Origin: an uncultured Thiotrichales bacterium | GTDB lineage: Bacteria > Pseudomonadota > Gammaproteobacteria > CAIRSR01 | NCBI GenBank assembly: GCA_903824965.1 | Contig: CAIJYR010000088.1 | Coordinates: 1-34,941 of the forward strand | Length of the DNA stretch: 34,941 nt | Reading direction: 5' to 3' | In this document: one piece after another, positions 15,423-24,104 of the stretch | Numbering within the stretch: the first letter of the stretch is position 1 | How the letters are laid out: the number at the start of each line of letters is the position of its first letter | Translations under genes and position numbers: made by a program | The notes under the pieces: generated by a model | Seen by the model: only the letters and a program-made list of their open reading frames with translations | The model's database searches: none | What the model was told of the DNA's origin: nothing

Positions 15423-16366
15423 CTATCCTCTATCGATTAAGAGCGTCTTGAGGCGTTCAATTTCCGCTAATGCGGCACCTAACGCTACCTCTTTTTCTTG
15501 TAATGATGTATCTTTCTCTTGCAATGCTGTATCTTTTGCTTTTAATGCGGCATTTTTCTCTTGTAATGCTGCCTCGCGATCTGCTAGGGCTTCTAGGGCT
15601 TTTCTGCTAGGGCTTCTAGGGCTTTTAGTGCAGCTTCTTTTTCTTCTACCGCCTGCTTCAATTCCCCTTGAATCGTTTGCTGTTCGCGCAGGAAGTTTTG
15701 GCGGGCTTGGTACTTGTGGTAGTTGCGTTCTTGCTCTGAGAATTTTCGTACTGTGCTCATGGCTTACCTCATTTCTGGAGCGGTCATCCAATCGGGTAGC
15801 GTCGTGTCATCCAATTGTCCACCATCCTTGAAGAACCGCAGCCAACGCTGTTGTTCGTTCTCGATGTTCTGTGCAGAGAATTTCTCTAATTCCAACAGCC
15901 AGATGCTGCCGTGATGATTCAATGTCTGACCTCGTTCATCACGAAATTGGTAGGCGTGGACGTAATCGTCATCGGTTTGGATCAGATTCTCGCCAAGCAA
16001 CCAGATAGCATAGGTAGGTTTTAACAGGCGGTAGTCGTTCCCACTCTGTAGTTGCTGACTATAAATGTCGGCCTAGTCATAGAGGATGCGGGTAAGCAAA
16101 TGGCCGTAGCTACGTAACTGAATCTCGACTTGGTAGATGTGATCGCGAGAATTACGGGCCTTCACATCGACGATACTGAGTTTATCGTCCAGAAATTCCC
16201 GTTCGTTGTATGGATTAAGAATCTCGACTGCGACAATGGGCGTGCTGAGATCATTCACCAAAATGGCGTTCAGAAAATGTATCAGGAGCGTGCGGTTTTC
16301 CTCTGCACCAAGCAACGCCTTAAACACACAGTCGATTTTCGGATCGATACGGTGTCTCATGGTCAC
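15423..16366 (-). pseudogene. Rpn/PDDEXK-family transposase-nuclease, inactivated three times
   Basis: The N-terminal part (MRHRIDPKIDCVFKALLG … LNPYNEREFLDDKLSIVDVKA … YQVEIQL) is the PD-(D/E)XK core of the Rpn / PDDEXK_2 family, nucleases linked to recombination and found as scattered multicopy genes. Reading continues after an in-frame TAG (16075–16073, where Trp would fit in YD-W-ADIY), then after an in-frame TAA (15766–15764, CAA-to-TAA would restore EMRQAMSTVRKF). A 23-bp tandem duplication (15581–15626) then shifts the frame, and the C-terminal heptad coiled coil (ALQEKDT units) resumes in the new frame down to 15423. Three independent lesions show a dead gene. All parts are recognisable and collinear, so the decay looks recent. 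Confidence 0.88.
15581..15626. repeat. 23-bp tandem duplication, two exact copies
   Basis: Copies at 15581–15603 and 15604–15626 are identical. The unit length is not a multiple of three, so the duplication shifts the frame of the Rpn-family gene just before its coiled-coil tail. Within each unit CTAGGGCTT is itself nearly repeated, which would favour slippage. Confidence 0.9.
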
Positions 16367-16407
16367 ACCTCATTTTATACGCAATGCTCACCACTCGCAC
16401 AGTCAGG

Positions 16408-17736
16408 CTACATCCGTTTGAGTCGTTCCAACACCTTTGGCAGCAACACGAGCGGCCCGGCCATCGTCAGGGTGGCCAGCGCGATCGCAGCACCGTCCAC
16501 ACAAAAACGTTGAATGAGTACCCAATCGAGCAGCAAAAAACAGCCAGCCCCCCAAGCAACTACCTGAAAATTATACCAATAGAGTTCGAGTGCCAAGATC
16601 AGAGGACGCACCCAGAAGAGCGCCGTTACGCACCCTGTACCCACCATGAGGATGGAAAAAAGACCCACCGTGGGCGCATAAGAGCGACCAAAGAGGATCG
16701 GAATACAGAAGTAGGCGAGTGCAATCCCAACAAGGATAGCCACGACGACCGCAGGCAACCAAGTTCTGAACAAGAACCGAAGGGTGTTACGCAACAGAGC
16801 GCCATCCCGTGCAACGACATGCTCGCTGAAATCTTGGTAGATAACCTGCGCCAACAATTCTCCGATCTGTTGAACGGTACCTGCGAGACTTTTCGCGAGA
16901 CGGTACCATCCGACCTCTTCGGAGGGTCGCAGACTCCCCAGGATCAATACGTCCCCCTCTTTGACCAACGCGCTAAAAAGGCTCCCCAGGAAAGTCGCTT
17001 TCATGAAACTCCAAAACGATGCAAGTTTTCGTTGATCGTGCAGGATACGAGCAGTAAACAGATCGGAAAGTCCGAGACCGTATCCAGTGCTGATGGCTTG
17101 CCATAAAGACCATCCGATTACGAACATCTGTAAAATGCCGAGTACCATCATCAGTACGACGATCGTTGCCAAGGAGATGGGATAGAGTACCCAAGCGATC
17201 GCCAATACCATCAAGCGAAGGACAGGAAAAAAGGCATTCAGCGCAGCAATGGTACGATACTGAGCCAAATGACGGGCAACGCTGAACCAAGTCGCGTCGA
17301 ACACCGTTCGCAACAAACTGATCGCAAGGAGTGGGTACAGCACCGCGACGGCTTCCCCACCAGGTAACAGGGGTGCTACCCAGGGTGCCAGCAGCGCCAC
17401 CATGATCACGGCTAGGCTTTGTGTGATCGCATCCACCGCGATGGCTGTGCCAAGCAAGAGGGCCACCAAAGGGGATCTACGGCCCTGATCGCTCGTTTGT
17501 GCAGCGTATTCGGTCAAATAGCGGGTGACGGGTTCACTTGTGCGAAAGGTAAGAAAGGTCGCAACGACTGTGCAAAAAGCCTGGAGACTGGCCCACACAC
17601 CAAAGTAGCCCGGCCCCAACATGCGTGCAACCAGAATGGTTTGCACAAAAGACGCTGCGAGCGCGACACCACCGCCACCCAAGAGGGTAGAGGCACGCGC
17701 AAACAATTGACGAACCGCCAAAGCGTGTAGAGACAT
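16408..17736 (-). CDS. Polysaccharide/oligosaccharide flippase (Wzx-like, MOP superfamily)
   Basis: The 442-residue hydrophobic protein has about 12 membrane segments and starts with the family pattern of an Arg/Gly-rich N-terminus followed by ARMLGPGYFGVWASLQAF. The middle KATFLGSLFSALVKEGDVLILGSLRPSEEVGWYRLAKSLAG is the usual second-half repeat of PST-type exporters. It would flip lipid-linked sugars across the inner membrane for O-antigen, capsule or exopolysaccharide. The start is 24 bases after the stop of the glycosyltransferase gene, so the two form an operon. The substrate is unknown. Confidence 0.88.
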   Translation of the reverse strand: MSLHALAVRQLFARASTLLGGGGVALAASFVQTILVARMLGPGYFGVWASLQAFCTVVATFLTFRTSEPVTRYLTEYAAQTSDQGRRSPLVALLLGTAIAVDAITQSLAVIMVALLAPWVAPLLPGGEAVAVLYPLLAISLLRTVFDATWFSVARHLAQYRTIAALNAFFPVLRLMVLAIAWVLYPISLATIVVLMMVLGILQMFVIGWSLWQAISTGYGLGLSDLFTARILHDQRKLASFWSFMKATFLGSLFSALVKEGDVLILGSLRPSEEVGWYRLAKSLAGTVQQIGELLAQVIYQDFSEHVVARDGALLRNTLRFLFRTWLPAVVVAILVGIALAYFCIPILFGRSYAPTVGLFSILMVGTGCVTALFWVRPLILALELYWYNFQVVAWGAGCFLLLDWVLIQRFCVDGAAIALATLTMAGPLVLLPKVLERLKRM

Positions 17737-17760
17737 TCCGCTGGTACTCGGTTATCCGTA

Positions 17761-18969
17761 CTATGCAACGACCTCACGAGCAAAGGCCAAAATATCCTTT
17801 GCACGCTGATCCCAAGAATGCTGTGCAACTGCACGGGCTTGTGCGGCTATGGCACGGGCCTTGGCAAGGGCGGGGTTTCCCTCTAGGGCGCGAAGTGCAG
17901 CCACCAGGGACGCTGGATTGTCGCTGTCGATGAATGTCACTTCTTCGTCTGTGACAACTTCCTCGATGGAAGACAGTCGACTGACCACCGCAGGCACGCC
18001 GCTTGCCATCACCTCGAACAGTTTGAGGGGTGACATCCAACGGTAGGTGCTCACCGCCCGTGTGTAGGGCAATAAGACCGTATCAAAAGATCGGATGATT
18101 TGCGGCATCGCATGGTGTGGCATCGCGGCCATCACCCGCACATTGGGAAGGTCAAGACCGCTTCTGAGGGCTGCTGCTACTTGGTTCGTATCACCGCCGA
18201 TCAACACAAAACCATGCGTTGGTAGCTGTGCTGCTGCATGACGGATCAAATCGAGTCCACGTTCCGGGCGCAGGGTGCCGTAGTAGAGATGGTTCCATTG
18301 GGTATGGCGGGTCGGGAGTGGTCGCTGCTCTAGGGGTAATGGGAGGGCGTTTGCGAAACGATCGACATCGACCCCATCGTGAGAAACGACGACGCGATCG
18401 GGGGCCAGCCTGTCGTGTTCGAGGAGGTGACGGCGCAGACCCTCGGAGATGGCCACCACCTGGATGCGCGGCCCAAGCCATGATGCCACGCGACGCGCAC
18501 GCGGCGACAGCCCTTGGTGCAATTCCAACACGACCCGTGGCACGACCGCTTGGGCCATCCATGCGACACCCAGGTTGCGTGTGAATAACACGGCTATCTC
18601 ACCGCGTTTAGCCACCAGCAAGCGGTACCACAGGCGCAGCATGAACTCCGCGTAACGCCACACACCATATCGAAAACGGCAGGGGATCGGGCATTGGCGC
18701 AGGGACAGTGCCTCGAAGACAGGCGTTCCTCGACCAAAATCAGGCCAAAAATAACGCACTCCCGGCACTGTCCGCTCGAACGCCGCCAACATCTGGCAGG
18801 TTTGCAGGACATGGGCAGTCTCTGCTTCCATGATCATATTGTTAGCAACGACCAATCGGACGTTAGGAGGAGCGTTATCTGTGTTCTGCGTGGAGTTCAA
18901 GGGCGTTTTTCCATATTGCGTTGTCCAGCATCCTCGCGGATGATAGCCTATTGTGATCCGCTGTTCCAT
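17761..18969 (-). CDS. Glycosyltransferase, GT-B fold, GT4-like
   Basis: The 402-residue product has a variable N-terminal acceptor domain and a C-terminal donor domain with LYYGTLRPERGLDLI, RVMAAMPHHAMPQIIRSFDTVLLPY and SPLKLFEVMASGVPAVVS, the nucleotide-sugar binding segment with Glu-x7-type spacing seen in GT4. ATG 18969 is preferred, with AGGA about 5 bases upstream; the frame stays open to 19143 but that would run into the divergent protease gene. It probably builds a surface glycan exported by the flippase encoded just downstream. Donor and acceptor cannot be read from sequence. Confidence 0.88.
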   Translation of the reverse strand: MEQRITIGYHPRGCWTTQYGKTPLNSTQNTDNAPPNVRLVVANNMIMEAETAHVLQTCQMLAAFERTVPGVRYFWPDFGRGTPVFEALSLRQCPIPCRFRYGVWRYAEFMLRLWYRLLVAKRGEIAVLFTRNLGVAWMAQAVVPRVVLELHQGLSPRARRVASWLGPRIQVVAISEGLRRHLLEHDRLAPDRVVVSHDGVDVDRFANALPLPLEQRPLPTRHTQWNHLYYGTLRPERGLDLIRHAAAQLPTHGFVLIGGDTNQVAAALRSGLDLPNVRVMAAMPHHAMPQIIRSFDTVLLPYTRAVSTYRWMSPLKLFEVMASGVPAVVSRLSSIEEVVTDEEVTFIDSDNPASLVAALRALEGNPALAKARAIAAQARAVAQHSWDQRAKDILAFAREVVA

Positions 18970-18995
18970 CGTCTTCCTAAGGTAAGGCAGTATTG

Positions 18996-20246
18996 ATGAA
19001 CCTTTATACCTTTGTTGTTCTGACGGCGCTTGTGGCCGGTCTTGCCCTGCAACTTTGGCTGCTTTCGCGCCAAGCGTCCCACGTTCGTCGGCATCGTGAC
19101 GTAGTGCCAGAGGCATTTCGGAGCCGCATCCCCCTAGAGTCACACCAACGGGCCGCAGACTATACGGTGGCCAAAACCCATTTGCGACAATTTGAAGAAG
19201 TCCTGGGTGCTCTCTTGCTGTTGTTTTGGACGATTGGCGGAGGACTCAATGCCGTTGATCATTTTCTAGGTGCTATCCTTCCCTCGCCTCGCTGGGCGGG
19301 GGTTGCCTTTGTGGTGAGTACGATCTTTTTTATGTCCCTTCTGGATCTGCCGCTGTCGGTTTATCGTACCTTTTTTCTAGAGGAACGATTCGGTTTTAAT
19401 CGCGTCACGCCGAAGATTTTTGTCACCGACACGATCAAACAGACCTTGTTATTGTCGTTGATCGGCGTGCCGTTGGTGTGGGTGGTGCTGTGGTTGATGG
19501 ACTCTGCCGGGCCTGTTTGGTGGATCTACGTTTGGGGCACCTGGATGGGCTTTGGATTGTTGATGACGTGGGCCTATCCTGCCTTCATTGCGCCGCTCTT
19601 TAACCAATTTACGCCCCTTGCTGATGAAGCACTCCGTGTGCGGGTCGTTGCTTTGATCGAACGCTGTGGATTCCGAACCGATGGTGTCTATGTGATGGAC
19701 AGTTCTCGTCGATCGGGCCATGGCAATGCTTATTTTATGGGTTTAGGCACCCAAAAGCGAATTGTCCTGTTTGATACTTTGCTTGAGTCGTTGTCGCACG
19801 CGCAAGTGGAGGCGGTGTTGGCCCACGAATTGGGTCATTTTCGTTGCCACCATGTTTTTAAGCGTTGGATAATCCTTGCTACTGTGAGTCTCACGGGTCT
19901 GGCTGGGCTTGGGTATGTTATCCAACAACCAGCGTTTTATGTAGGCTTGGGGATCGACACGCCTTCTTCTCACGCGGCGCTTGTGCTATTCCTGTTGGTG
20001 GCTCCCCTGTTCTCTGTGCTTGTGCAGCCGTTGCTGGCAAGGGCGTTGCGTGCGCATGAATTTGAGGCCGACGATTTTGCCTGTCGTACGATTGATGAAC
20101 CTGCGGCATTGCGTGAGGCGCTCTTGTGCTTATACCGAGAGAATGCCAGTACGCTTACGCCGGATCCGTTGCATTCTGCCTTTTATGACAGCCATCCATC
20201 GGCCCCCATACGGATAGCACGCATTTCGACGTCAAACGGCAGTTGA
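18996..20246 (+). CDS. M48 family (Ste24-like) membrane zinc metalloprotease
   Basis: The 416-residue product has a CAAX-protease N-terminal region with several membrane segments (residues 1–200, including FLEERFGFNRVTPKIFVTDTIK) and a peptidase M48 domain. The zinc motif is HELGH (277–281), and HEFEAD (354–359) supplies the third ligand. In proteobacteria such enzymes act in the inner membrane, probably in protein quality control. ATG 18996 follows AAGG by about 8 bases; a TTG three bases earlier is possible. Divergent from the glycosyltransferase gene. Confidence 0.92.
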   Translation: MNLYTFVVLTALVAGLALQLWLLSRQASHVRRHRDVVPEAFRSRIPLESHQRAADYTVAKTHLRQFEEVLGALLLLFWTIGGGLNAVDHFLGAILPSPRWAGVAFVVSTIFFMSLLDLPLSVYRTFFLEERFGFNRVTPKIFVTDTIKQTLLLSLIGVPLVWVVLWLMDSAGPVWWIYVWGTWMGFGLLMTWAYPAFIAPLFNQFTPLADEALRVRVVALIERCGFRTDGVYVMDSSRRSGHGNAYFMGLGTQKRIVLFDTLLESLSHAQVEAVLAHELGHFRCHHVFKRWIILATVSLTGLAGLGYVIQQPAFYVGLGIDTPSSHAALVLFLLVAPLFSVLVQPLLARALRAHEFEADDFACRTIDEPAALREALLCLYRENASTLTPDPLHSAFYDSHPSAPIRIARISTSNGS

Positions 20247-20257
20247 CTTTCAGATTG

Positions 20258-20280
20258 CCCCTCTCCTGCAAGGAGAGGGG
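20258..20280. repeat. Perfect GC-rich hairpin after the M48 protease gene
   Basis: CCCCTCTCCT (20258–20267) and AGGAGAGGGG (20271–20280) are perfect 10-base arms around GCA. No T-run follows on the plus strand, so it is not a classical terminator, though it could still end or stabilise the upstream mRNA. It borders the dispersed element at 20281–20461. Confidence 0.75.
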
Positions 20281-20461
20281 TTGGGGAGAGGTAGTCTTCT
20301 GGGGTTGACTTGCTTTTGGTTGCTTTTGGTTGCTTTTGGTTGCTTTTGGTTGCTTTTGGTTGCTTTTGGTTAATCTTATTGTTTGAGAAAAGATTGACAA
20401 TCAAAATCAACTTCAGAGGATCAATCCCCTCCCCTGCTCACGGGTAAGGGGTTTATTAAAG
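20281..20461 (-). repeat. Dispersed repeat element, copy B (10-bp tandem repeats, inverted relative to copy A)
   Basis: Read on the minus strand it begins CTTTAATAAACCCCTT (20461 downwards), passes a G/C-run hairpin and TTGAT motifs, then AATCTTTTCT and AAGATTA. Six perfect 10-bp units follow (plus strand TGCTTTTGGT, 20311–20370), then AAGTCAACCCC. The order and ends match 8097–8240, but the tandem unit differs. It lies between the convergent M48 protease and chemoreceptor genes. Confidence 0.7.
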
Positions 20462-20463
20462 AT

Positions 20464-22506
20464 TTATATGGTAAATTGCGCTACCGCTTGGCGCAGGTTT
20501 TGTGCGAGTGCTGCGAGTTGTTCCGTTTCTTTCTGGTTGTCCTCGGCAATACGAGAGTTCTGTTCTGCCATATGAGCAATCCGTTCTACATCTTTGGCGG
20601 CATTGGTAGCTGTTTTGCTTTGCTCACGGGTAGCGAGTGCAATGTTGTGCACGGAGGCCGCAGTACCCATGCTCTTTTCTTGCAGGGTGCGTAGCACCTC
20701 TCCTGCTTTGTTCGCCAGTTCGACACCCTGCTGCATTTTCTGCGACATGCTGGTAATGCGCTGAACGGTTTGCTGTGCTTGATTCTGTATCTGTTCTATC
20801 GTCCCAGAAATTTCCTGTGTAGAGTTTGTGGTACGTTTTGCGAGGTTACGCACTTCATCAGCGACCACTGCGAACCCACGTCCTTGATCGCCTGCTCGTG
20901 CAGCTTCAATGGCAGCGTTGAGCGCGAGTAAATTGGTTTGATCAGCAACTTCTTTGATGACTTGCACAATGGTGGAAATCTGAGAGGTTTGCCTCCCCAA
21001 TTGATTGATATCATTCGCGGCATGCTGGATTTCTGCTGCAATACGCTGCATTTCGGAAACCATGGCATCCACGGATTGCCGACCGTCTTCGGAGGCTTTG
21101 CGTGCTGCTCCGGCTTCGAGGTTGGTATCGTTCGCATGTTCGGCGACGCTCGCCACACTGACGGACAGCTCTTCCACAGAGGCAGCCAAATCAGAAGCAG
21201 AATGGCTTTGTTGTGCCGATCCGTTTAAAACCTGCCCAGAAGCATGTTCGATCAAGTGTGCTGCTCGATCGACTTGCTGCGCTGTTTCTGTCAGACTGAC
21301 GACAAGATCTTTGATTTTGTCTTGGGCGTCGTTGATCCCTCTTGCTAAGATCACAATCTCGTTGTGCGTAGGATCGTTGCCACACTGAAGTGGCTCTGAG
21401 AGATTGCCAGAACCAATTCTCTTGAGAGCCGACAACAGTTCTTGCAAGGGTTTTAACCTCTGAGACACAAACCAACCCATTAAGAATACCACCGAAACAC
21501 AGAGCACAACGCAGATCGTAATCAATAGGTTACGCAGTTTCTTCTCTTCGGTGGTGAACTCATCGGTAAAGCTACCGCTCACCACCATCCAACCCCACGA
21601 TGGTGATGTATTAAAAGCAACGATCTTCTCTCGCTTGAAACCATCAGCGTCTGGCCATTCATATTGATAAACACCATTCCTGTTATCAGATAGAATCTTC
21701 GTCAGGTTCAATAGCGTAGGATTGTTCAGATCACCGATCTTCTTTCCTGTGTACTTAGGATGGTAGATAAATTCTGCATCCGCAGGGTCTGTCGCAAGTT
21801 TTACAACATAAACATAGCCACTGGTACCCACTTGAACGTTTGCTAAATTATTGCTCAGAGACGTTGCACCCTCGCCCAGCAAGGGAATCCGTACACTGAC
21901 AGCCCCCGCAACCTGTCCATCCTCGTCCTTAATCGGCTCATAGAGACTGAAATAATACTGACCCTTGCGAATATTCACACCCGTGAAAGTCTTTCCAGCG
22001 AGTAATGTATTCACTTCTTCGGAGGGTGTAAGAGGAACACCTACCATCGATTTCCCATCCTTATCTACAAGCAACGTAGCAACTCGTACAAAATCATTGC
22101 TCTGACGTACCATAAACGCTGCTTCGGCACCCGCCGTTTTTTCTTTGAAGCCTCTGAGTACATCGATATCTCCATTCATGATCACATCCGCTGACTTCAT
22201 AACCCGCACACCCGTTTTTTCACCCACAGTCATGGTGTCGTGGGTCACAACCAGTTTTCCTGGCAGCGTCGATTGAAAGAGATGTAATTTTTCCTGCACG
22301 CTACGCAGGTTGATGCGATAATCTGATTCTAGAAAATCCACAACACCACGGACATGCTCGTGTAAAAGTGTCTCTGTCTGTGCAATGGCAATGCGGTTGG
22401 TTTCCACCGAAACAAAGGCAATCAGCGATCCAAAGATCACGAGAGATAACGATAAGGTAATCAGGGAAATCTGGCGTCCCAGAGAAAGATGGTGCACTGC
22501 GAACAT
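20464..22506 (-). CDS. Methyl-accepting chemotaxis protein with Cache sensor
   Basis: The 680-residue chemoreceptor starts with a membrane segment (about 10–35). A periplasmic sensor of Cache 3/Cache 2 fusion type follows (about 45–315, with [35 protein letters not shown] and [11 protein letters not shown]). Next come a second membrane segment ([20 protein letters not shown]), a HAMP domain ([22 protein letters not shown]), and the cytoplasmic signalling helix pair with the tip [15 protein letters not shown]. No CheR-tethering pentapeptide is at the C-terminus (ends QFTI). ATG 22506 is chosen for the GGAGAG about 9 bases upstream. Ligand unknown. No other chemotaxis genes are nearby. Confidence 0.95.
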   Translation of the reverse strand: MFAVHHLSLGRQISLITLSLSLVIFGSLIAFVSVETNRIAIAQTETLLHEHVRGVVDFLESDYRINLRSVQEKLHLFQSTLPGKLVVTHDTMTVGEKTGVRVMKSADVIMNGDIDVLRGFKEKTAGAEAAFMVRQSNDFVRVATLLVDKDGKSMVGVPLTPSEEVNTLLAGKTFTGVNIRKGQYYFSLYEPIKDEDGQVAGAVSVRIPLLGEGATSLSNNLANVQVGTSGYVYVVKLATDPADAEFIYHPKYTGKKIGDLNNPTLLNLTKILSDNRNGVYQYEWPDADGFKREKIVAFNTSPSWGWMVVSGSFTDEFTTEEKKLRNLLITICVVLCVSVVFLMGWFVSQRLKPLQELLSALKRIGSGNLSEPLQCGNDPTHNEIVILARGINDAQDKIKDLVVSLTETAQQVDRAAHLIEHASGQVLNGSAQQSHSASDLAASVEELSVSVASVAEHANDTNLEAGAARKASEDGRQSVDAMVSEMQRIAAEIQHAANDINQLGRQTSQISTIVQVIKEVADQTNLLALNAAIEAARAGDQGRGFAVVADEVRNLAKRTTNSTQEISGTIEQIQNQAQQTVQRITSMSQKMQQGVELANKAGEVLRTLQEKSMGTAASVHNIALATREQSKTATNAAKDVERIAHMAEQNSRIAEDNQKETEQLAALAQNLRQAVAQFTI

Positions 22507-22602
22507 AAAACGTTCTCTCCATTGAAATGGGGATGATGACTGCCTATGGCATAGTAAATATGGTAAAATGTGTGCCATCCAAGCACTCAAGACGAGCGAA
22601 AC

Positions 22603-22890
22603 ATGTCCAGATATCTGATCATAGCGGCTGTATTGTCCACCATTTTTTGTATTCCTAAAAGCCTCGCCGCCGATGACAACCTAGGCGAGAAACTACACCA
22701 ACAACAGTGTTTGTCGTGCCATGGCACCGAGGTGTACACCCGATCCCACCTCCATGTGACCAGCCTCAGCATCCTGCACCAACAGGTGAAACGCTGCGAA
22801 ATGCCGTCCGATGTCCACTGGAGCAACGAAGAGGTCATGAGCGTTGTCAATTATTTAAATAGCCATTTCTACCATTTTCCGACCCCGTGA
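22603..22890 (+). CDS. Small periplasmic c-type cytochrome
   Basis: The 95-residue product has a signal peptide (residues 1–22) and one haem-binding CLSCH motif at 36–40. CEMP follows, whose Met is a candidate sixth ligand, then a C-terminal helix [18 protein letters not shown] typical of class I cytochromes c. It is shorter than most, about 73 residues when mature. Divergent from the chemoreceptor gene and followed by the PHO-box-controlled phosphate-binding protein. It is an electron carrier of unknown partner. ATG 22603 gives a clean signal peptide; an upstream ATG at 22570 does not. Confidence 0.85.
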   Translation: MSRYLIIAAVLSTIFCIPKSLAADDNLGEKLHQQQCLSCHGTEVYTRSHLHVTSLSILHQQVKRCEMPSDVHWSNEEVMSVVNYLNSHFYHFPTP

Positions 22891-22911
22891 GGCATACCCG
22901 TTCAGAGAAAA

Positions 22912-22951
22912 CGGTCATCCTACTGTCATGTGTTTGTCACACAGCCTTCAT
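22912..22951 (+). promoter_or_regulatory. PHO box: PhoB binding site with three to four 11-bp-spaced half-sites
   Basis: CGGTCAT (22912–22918), CTGTCAT (22923–22929) and TTGTCAC (22934–22940) are 7-mers each followed by 4 bases, the exact geometry of the PhoB site (consensus CTGTCAT, 11-bp repeat). A weaker fourth, CCTTCAT, follows in phase at 22945–22951. The site lies about 100 bases before ATG 23048 of the phosphate-binding protein. It also shows that the upstream in-frame ATG 22928, inside the site, is not the start. Confidence 0.85.
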
Positions 22952-23047
22952 CCACGGACATCATTCTATCTCGCAGGCTGCGCGGTTGGGGAACCAACTG
23001 GTCGCCCCGTGAATGCCCCTTTTTCGAGACAATCGAGACAACCCATA

Positions 23048-24016
23048 ATGATGAACGTCAAATCCCTGTGCTGTATGGCCGGATGCACCCTAGCGATGTC
23101 AGGATCCGCGATCGCTGTGGGTGTGGATGCCGCACTGCCCACTTATATAGTTGCGTCCGGTGTATCGGGCAACATTTCCAGCGTAGGATCGGACACCCTC
23201 GCAAACCTTATGACCATGTGGGCCGAGGCGTACAAACACAATTATCCCAACGTGAACATTCAGATCCAAGCCGCTGGCTCCTCTACGGCCCCCCCTGCCC
23301 TGACCGAAGGCACCTCCAATTTTGGGCCGATGAGTCGCGCCATGAAAGACAAGGAACTCGAAGCCTTCGAGAAAAAGTATGGTTATAAGCCAACGCCCAT
23401 TCGTGTCGCGATTGATGCGCTCGCTGTCTTCGTCAACAAAGACAATCCGCTGAAGAGCATGACGATCCCGCAGGTCGATGCAACCTTCTCAGCCACCCGC
23501 AAGTGCGGTGCTCCTGAGGATGTTACTCACTGGGGTCAGCTCGGTCTTACAGGCCCTTGGGTCACTCGTGACGTTCAGATGTTCGGACGCAACTCGGTTT
23601 CTGGTACCTATGGGTACTTCAAAGAACATGCGTTGTGTTCAGGTGACTTTAAGAACAGCGTGAACGAGCAACCTGGATCGGCTTCTGTGGTGCAGGGCGT
23701 AACTGCGTCCGTCAATGCCATCGGGTATTCTGGGATTGGCTATGTCACTTCTAGCGTGAAAGCCTTACCGATTGCCCGCAAGGATGGGGATGTCCCCGTG
23801 GCAGCCACTCCGGAGAACGCCATCAACGGCACCTATCCGTTGTCGCGTTTCCTGTACATTTACATCAACAAAAGCCCCAACCAACCCGTCCCCCCCCTTG
23901 AGCGGGAATTCCTCAAGATGGTCATCTCCAAGAGCGGTCAAGAGGTTGTGCTGAAAGAAGGCTTCGTACCCATACCGCCTGCCATTGCGACCAAAGAGTT
24001 GGCCAAGCTACAGTAA
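23048..24016 (+). CDS. PstS-type phosphate ABC transporter substrate-binding protein
   Basis: This is the periplasmic phosphate-capturing protein of a Pst-like importer. The 322-residue product has a signal sequence (about 1–25). Ligand-loop segments [10 protein letters not shown] near the N-terminus and [23 protein letters not shown] are typical of PBP-like domain 2 phosphate binders. [18 protein letters not shown] is the third phosphate-contact loop. pstC, pstA and pstB are not adjacent, so the gene is a lone binding protein. The PHO box upstream shows control by phosphate starvation through PhoB. ATG 23048 or the next ATG 23051 is the start; no strong Shine–Dalgarno. Confidence 0.93.
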   Translation: MMNVKSLCCMAGCTLAMSGSAIAVGVDAALPTYIVASGVSGNISSVGSDTLANLMTMWAEAYKHNYPNVNIQIQAAGSSTAPPALTEGTSNFGPMSRAMKDKELEAFEKKYGYKPTPIRVAIDALAVFVNKDNPLKSMTIPQVDATFSATRKCGAPEDVTHWGQLGLTGPWVTRDVQMFGRNSVSGTYGYFKEHALCSGDFKNSVNEQPGSASVVQGVTASVNAIGYSGIGYVTSSVKALPIARKDGDVPVAATPENAINGTYPLSRFLYIYINKSPNQPVPPLEREFLKMVISKSGQEVVLKEGFVPIPPAIATKELAKLQ

Positions 24017-24104
24017 AGATCATGTGAACTTTCCGTCGCCAGTGTGGGCCAAAAAGGGGGATCGGGCGCTATAATCATTCACTCGCGCCCATAAGCATCC
24101 CCCC

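Noticed and set aside
20311-20370. Possible CRISPR array
   Set aside because: Units are only 10 bp, directly abutting and without spacers; no cas genes are present.
22928-23047. Upstream in-frame ATG that would lengthen the PstS-type protein by 40 residues
   Set aside because: It lies inside the PHO box and would hide the signal peptide behind an unlikely extension.
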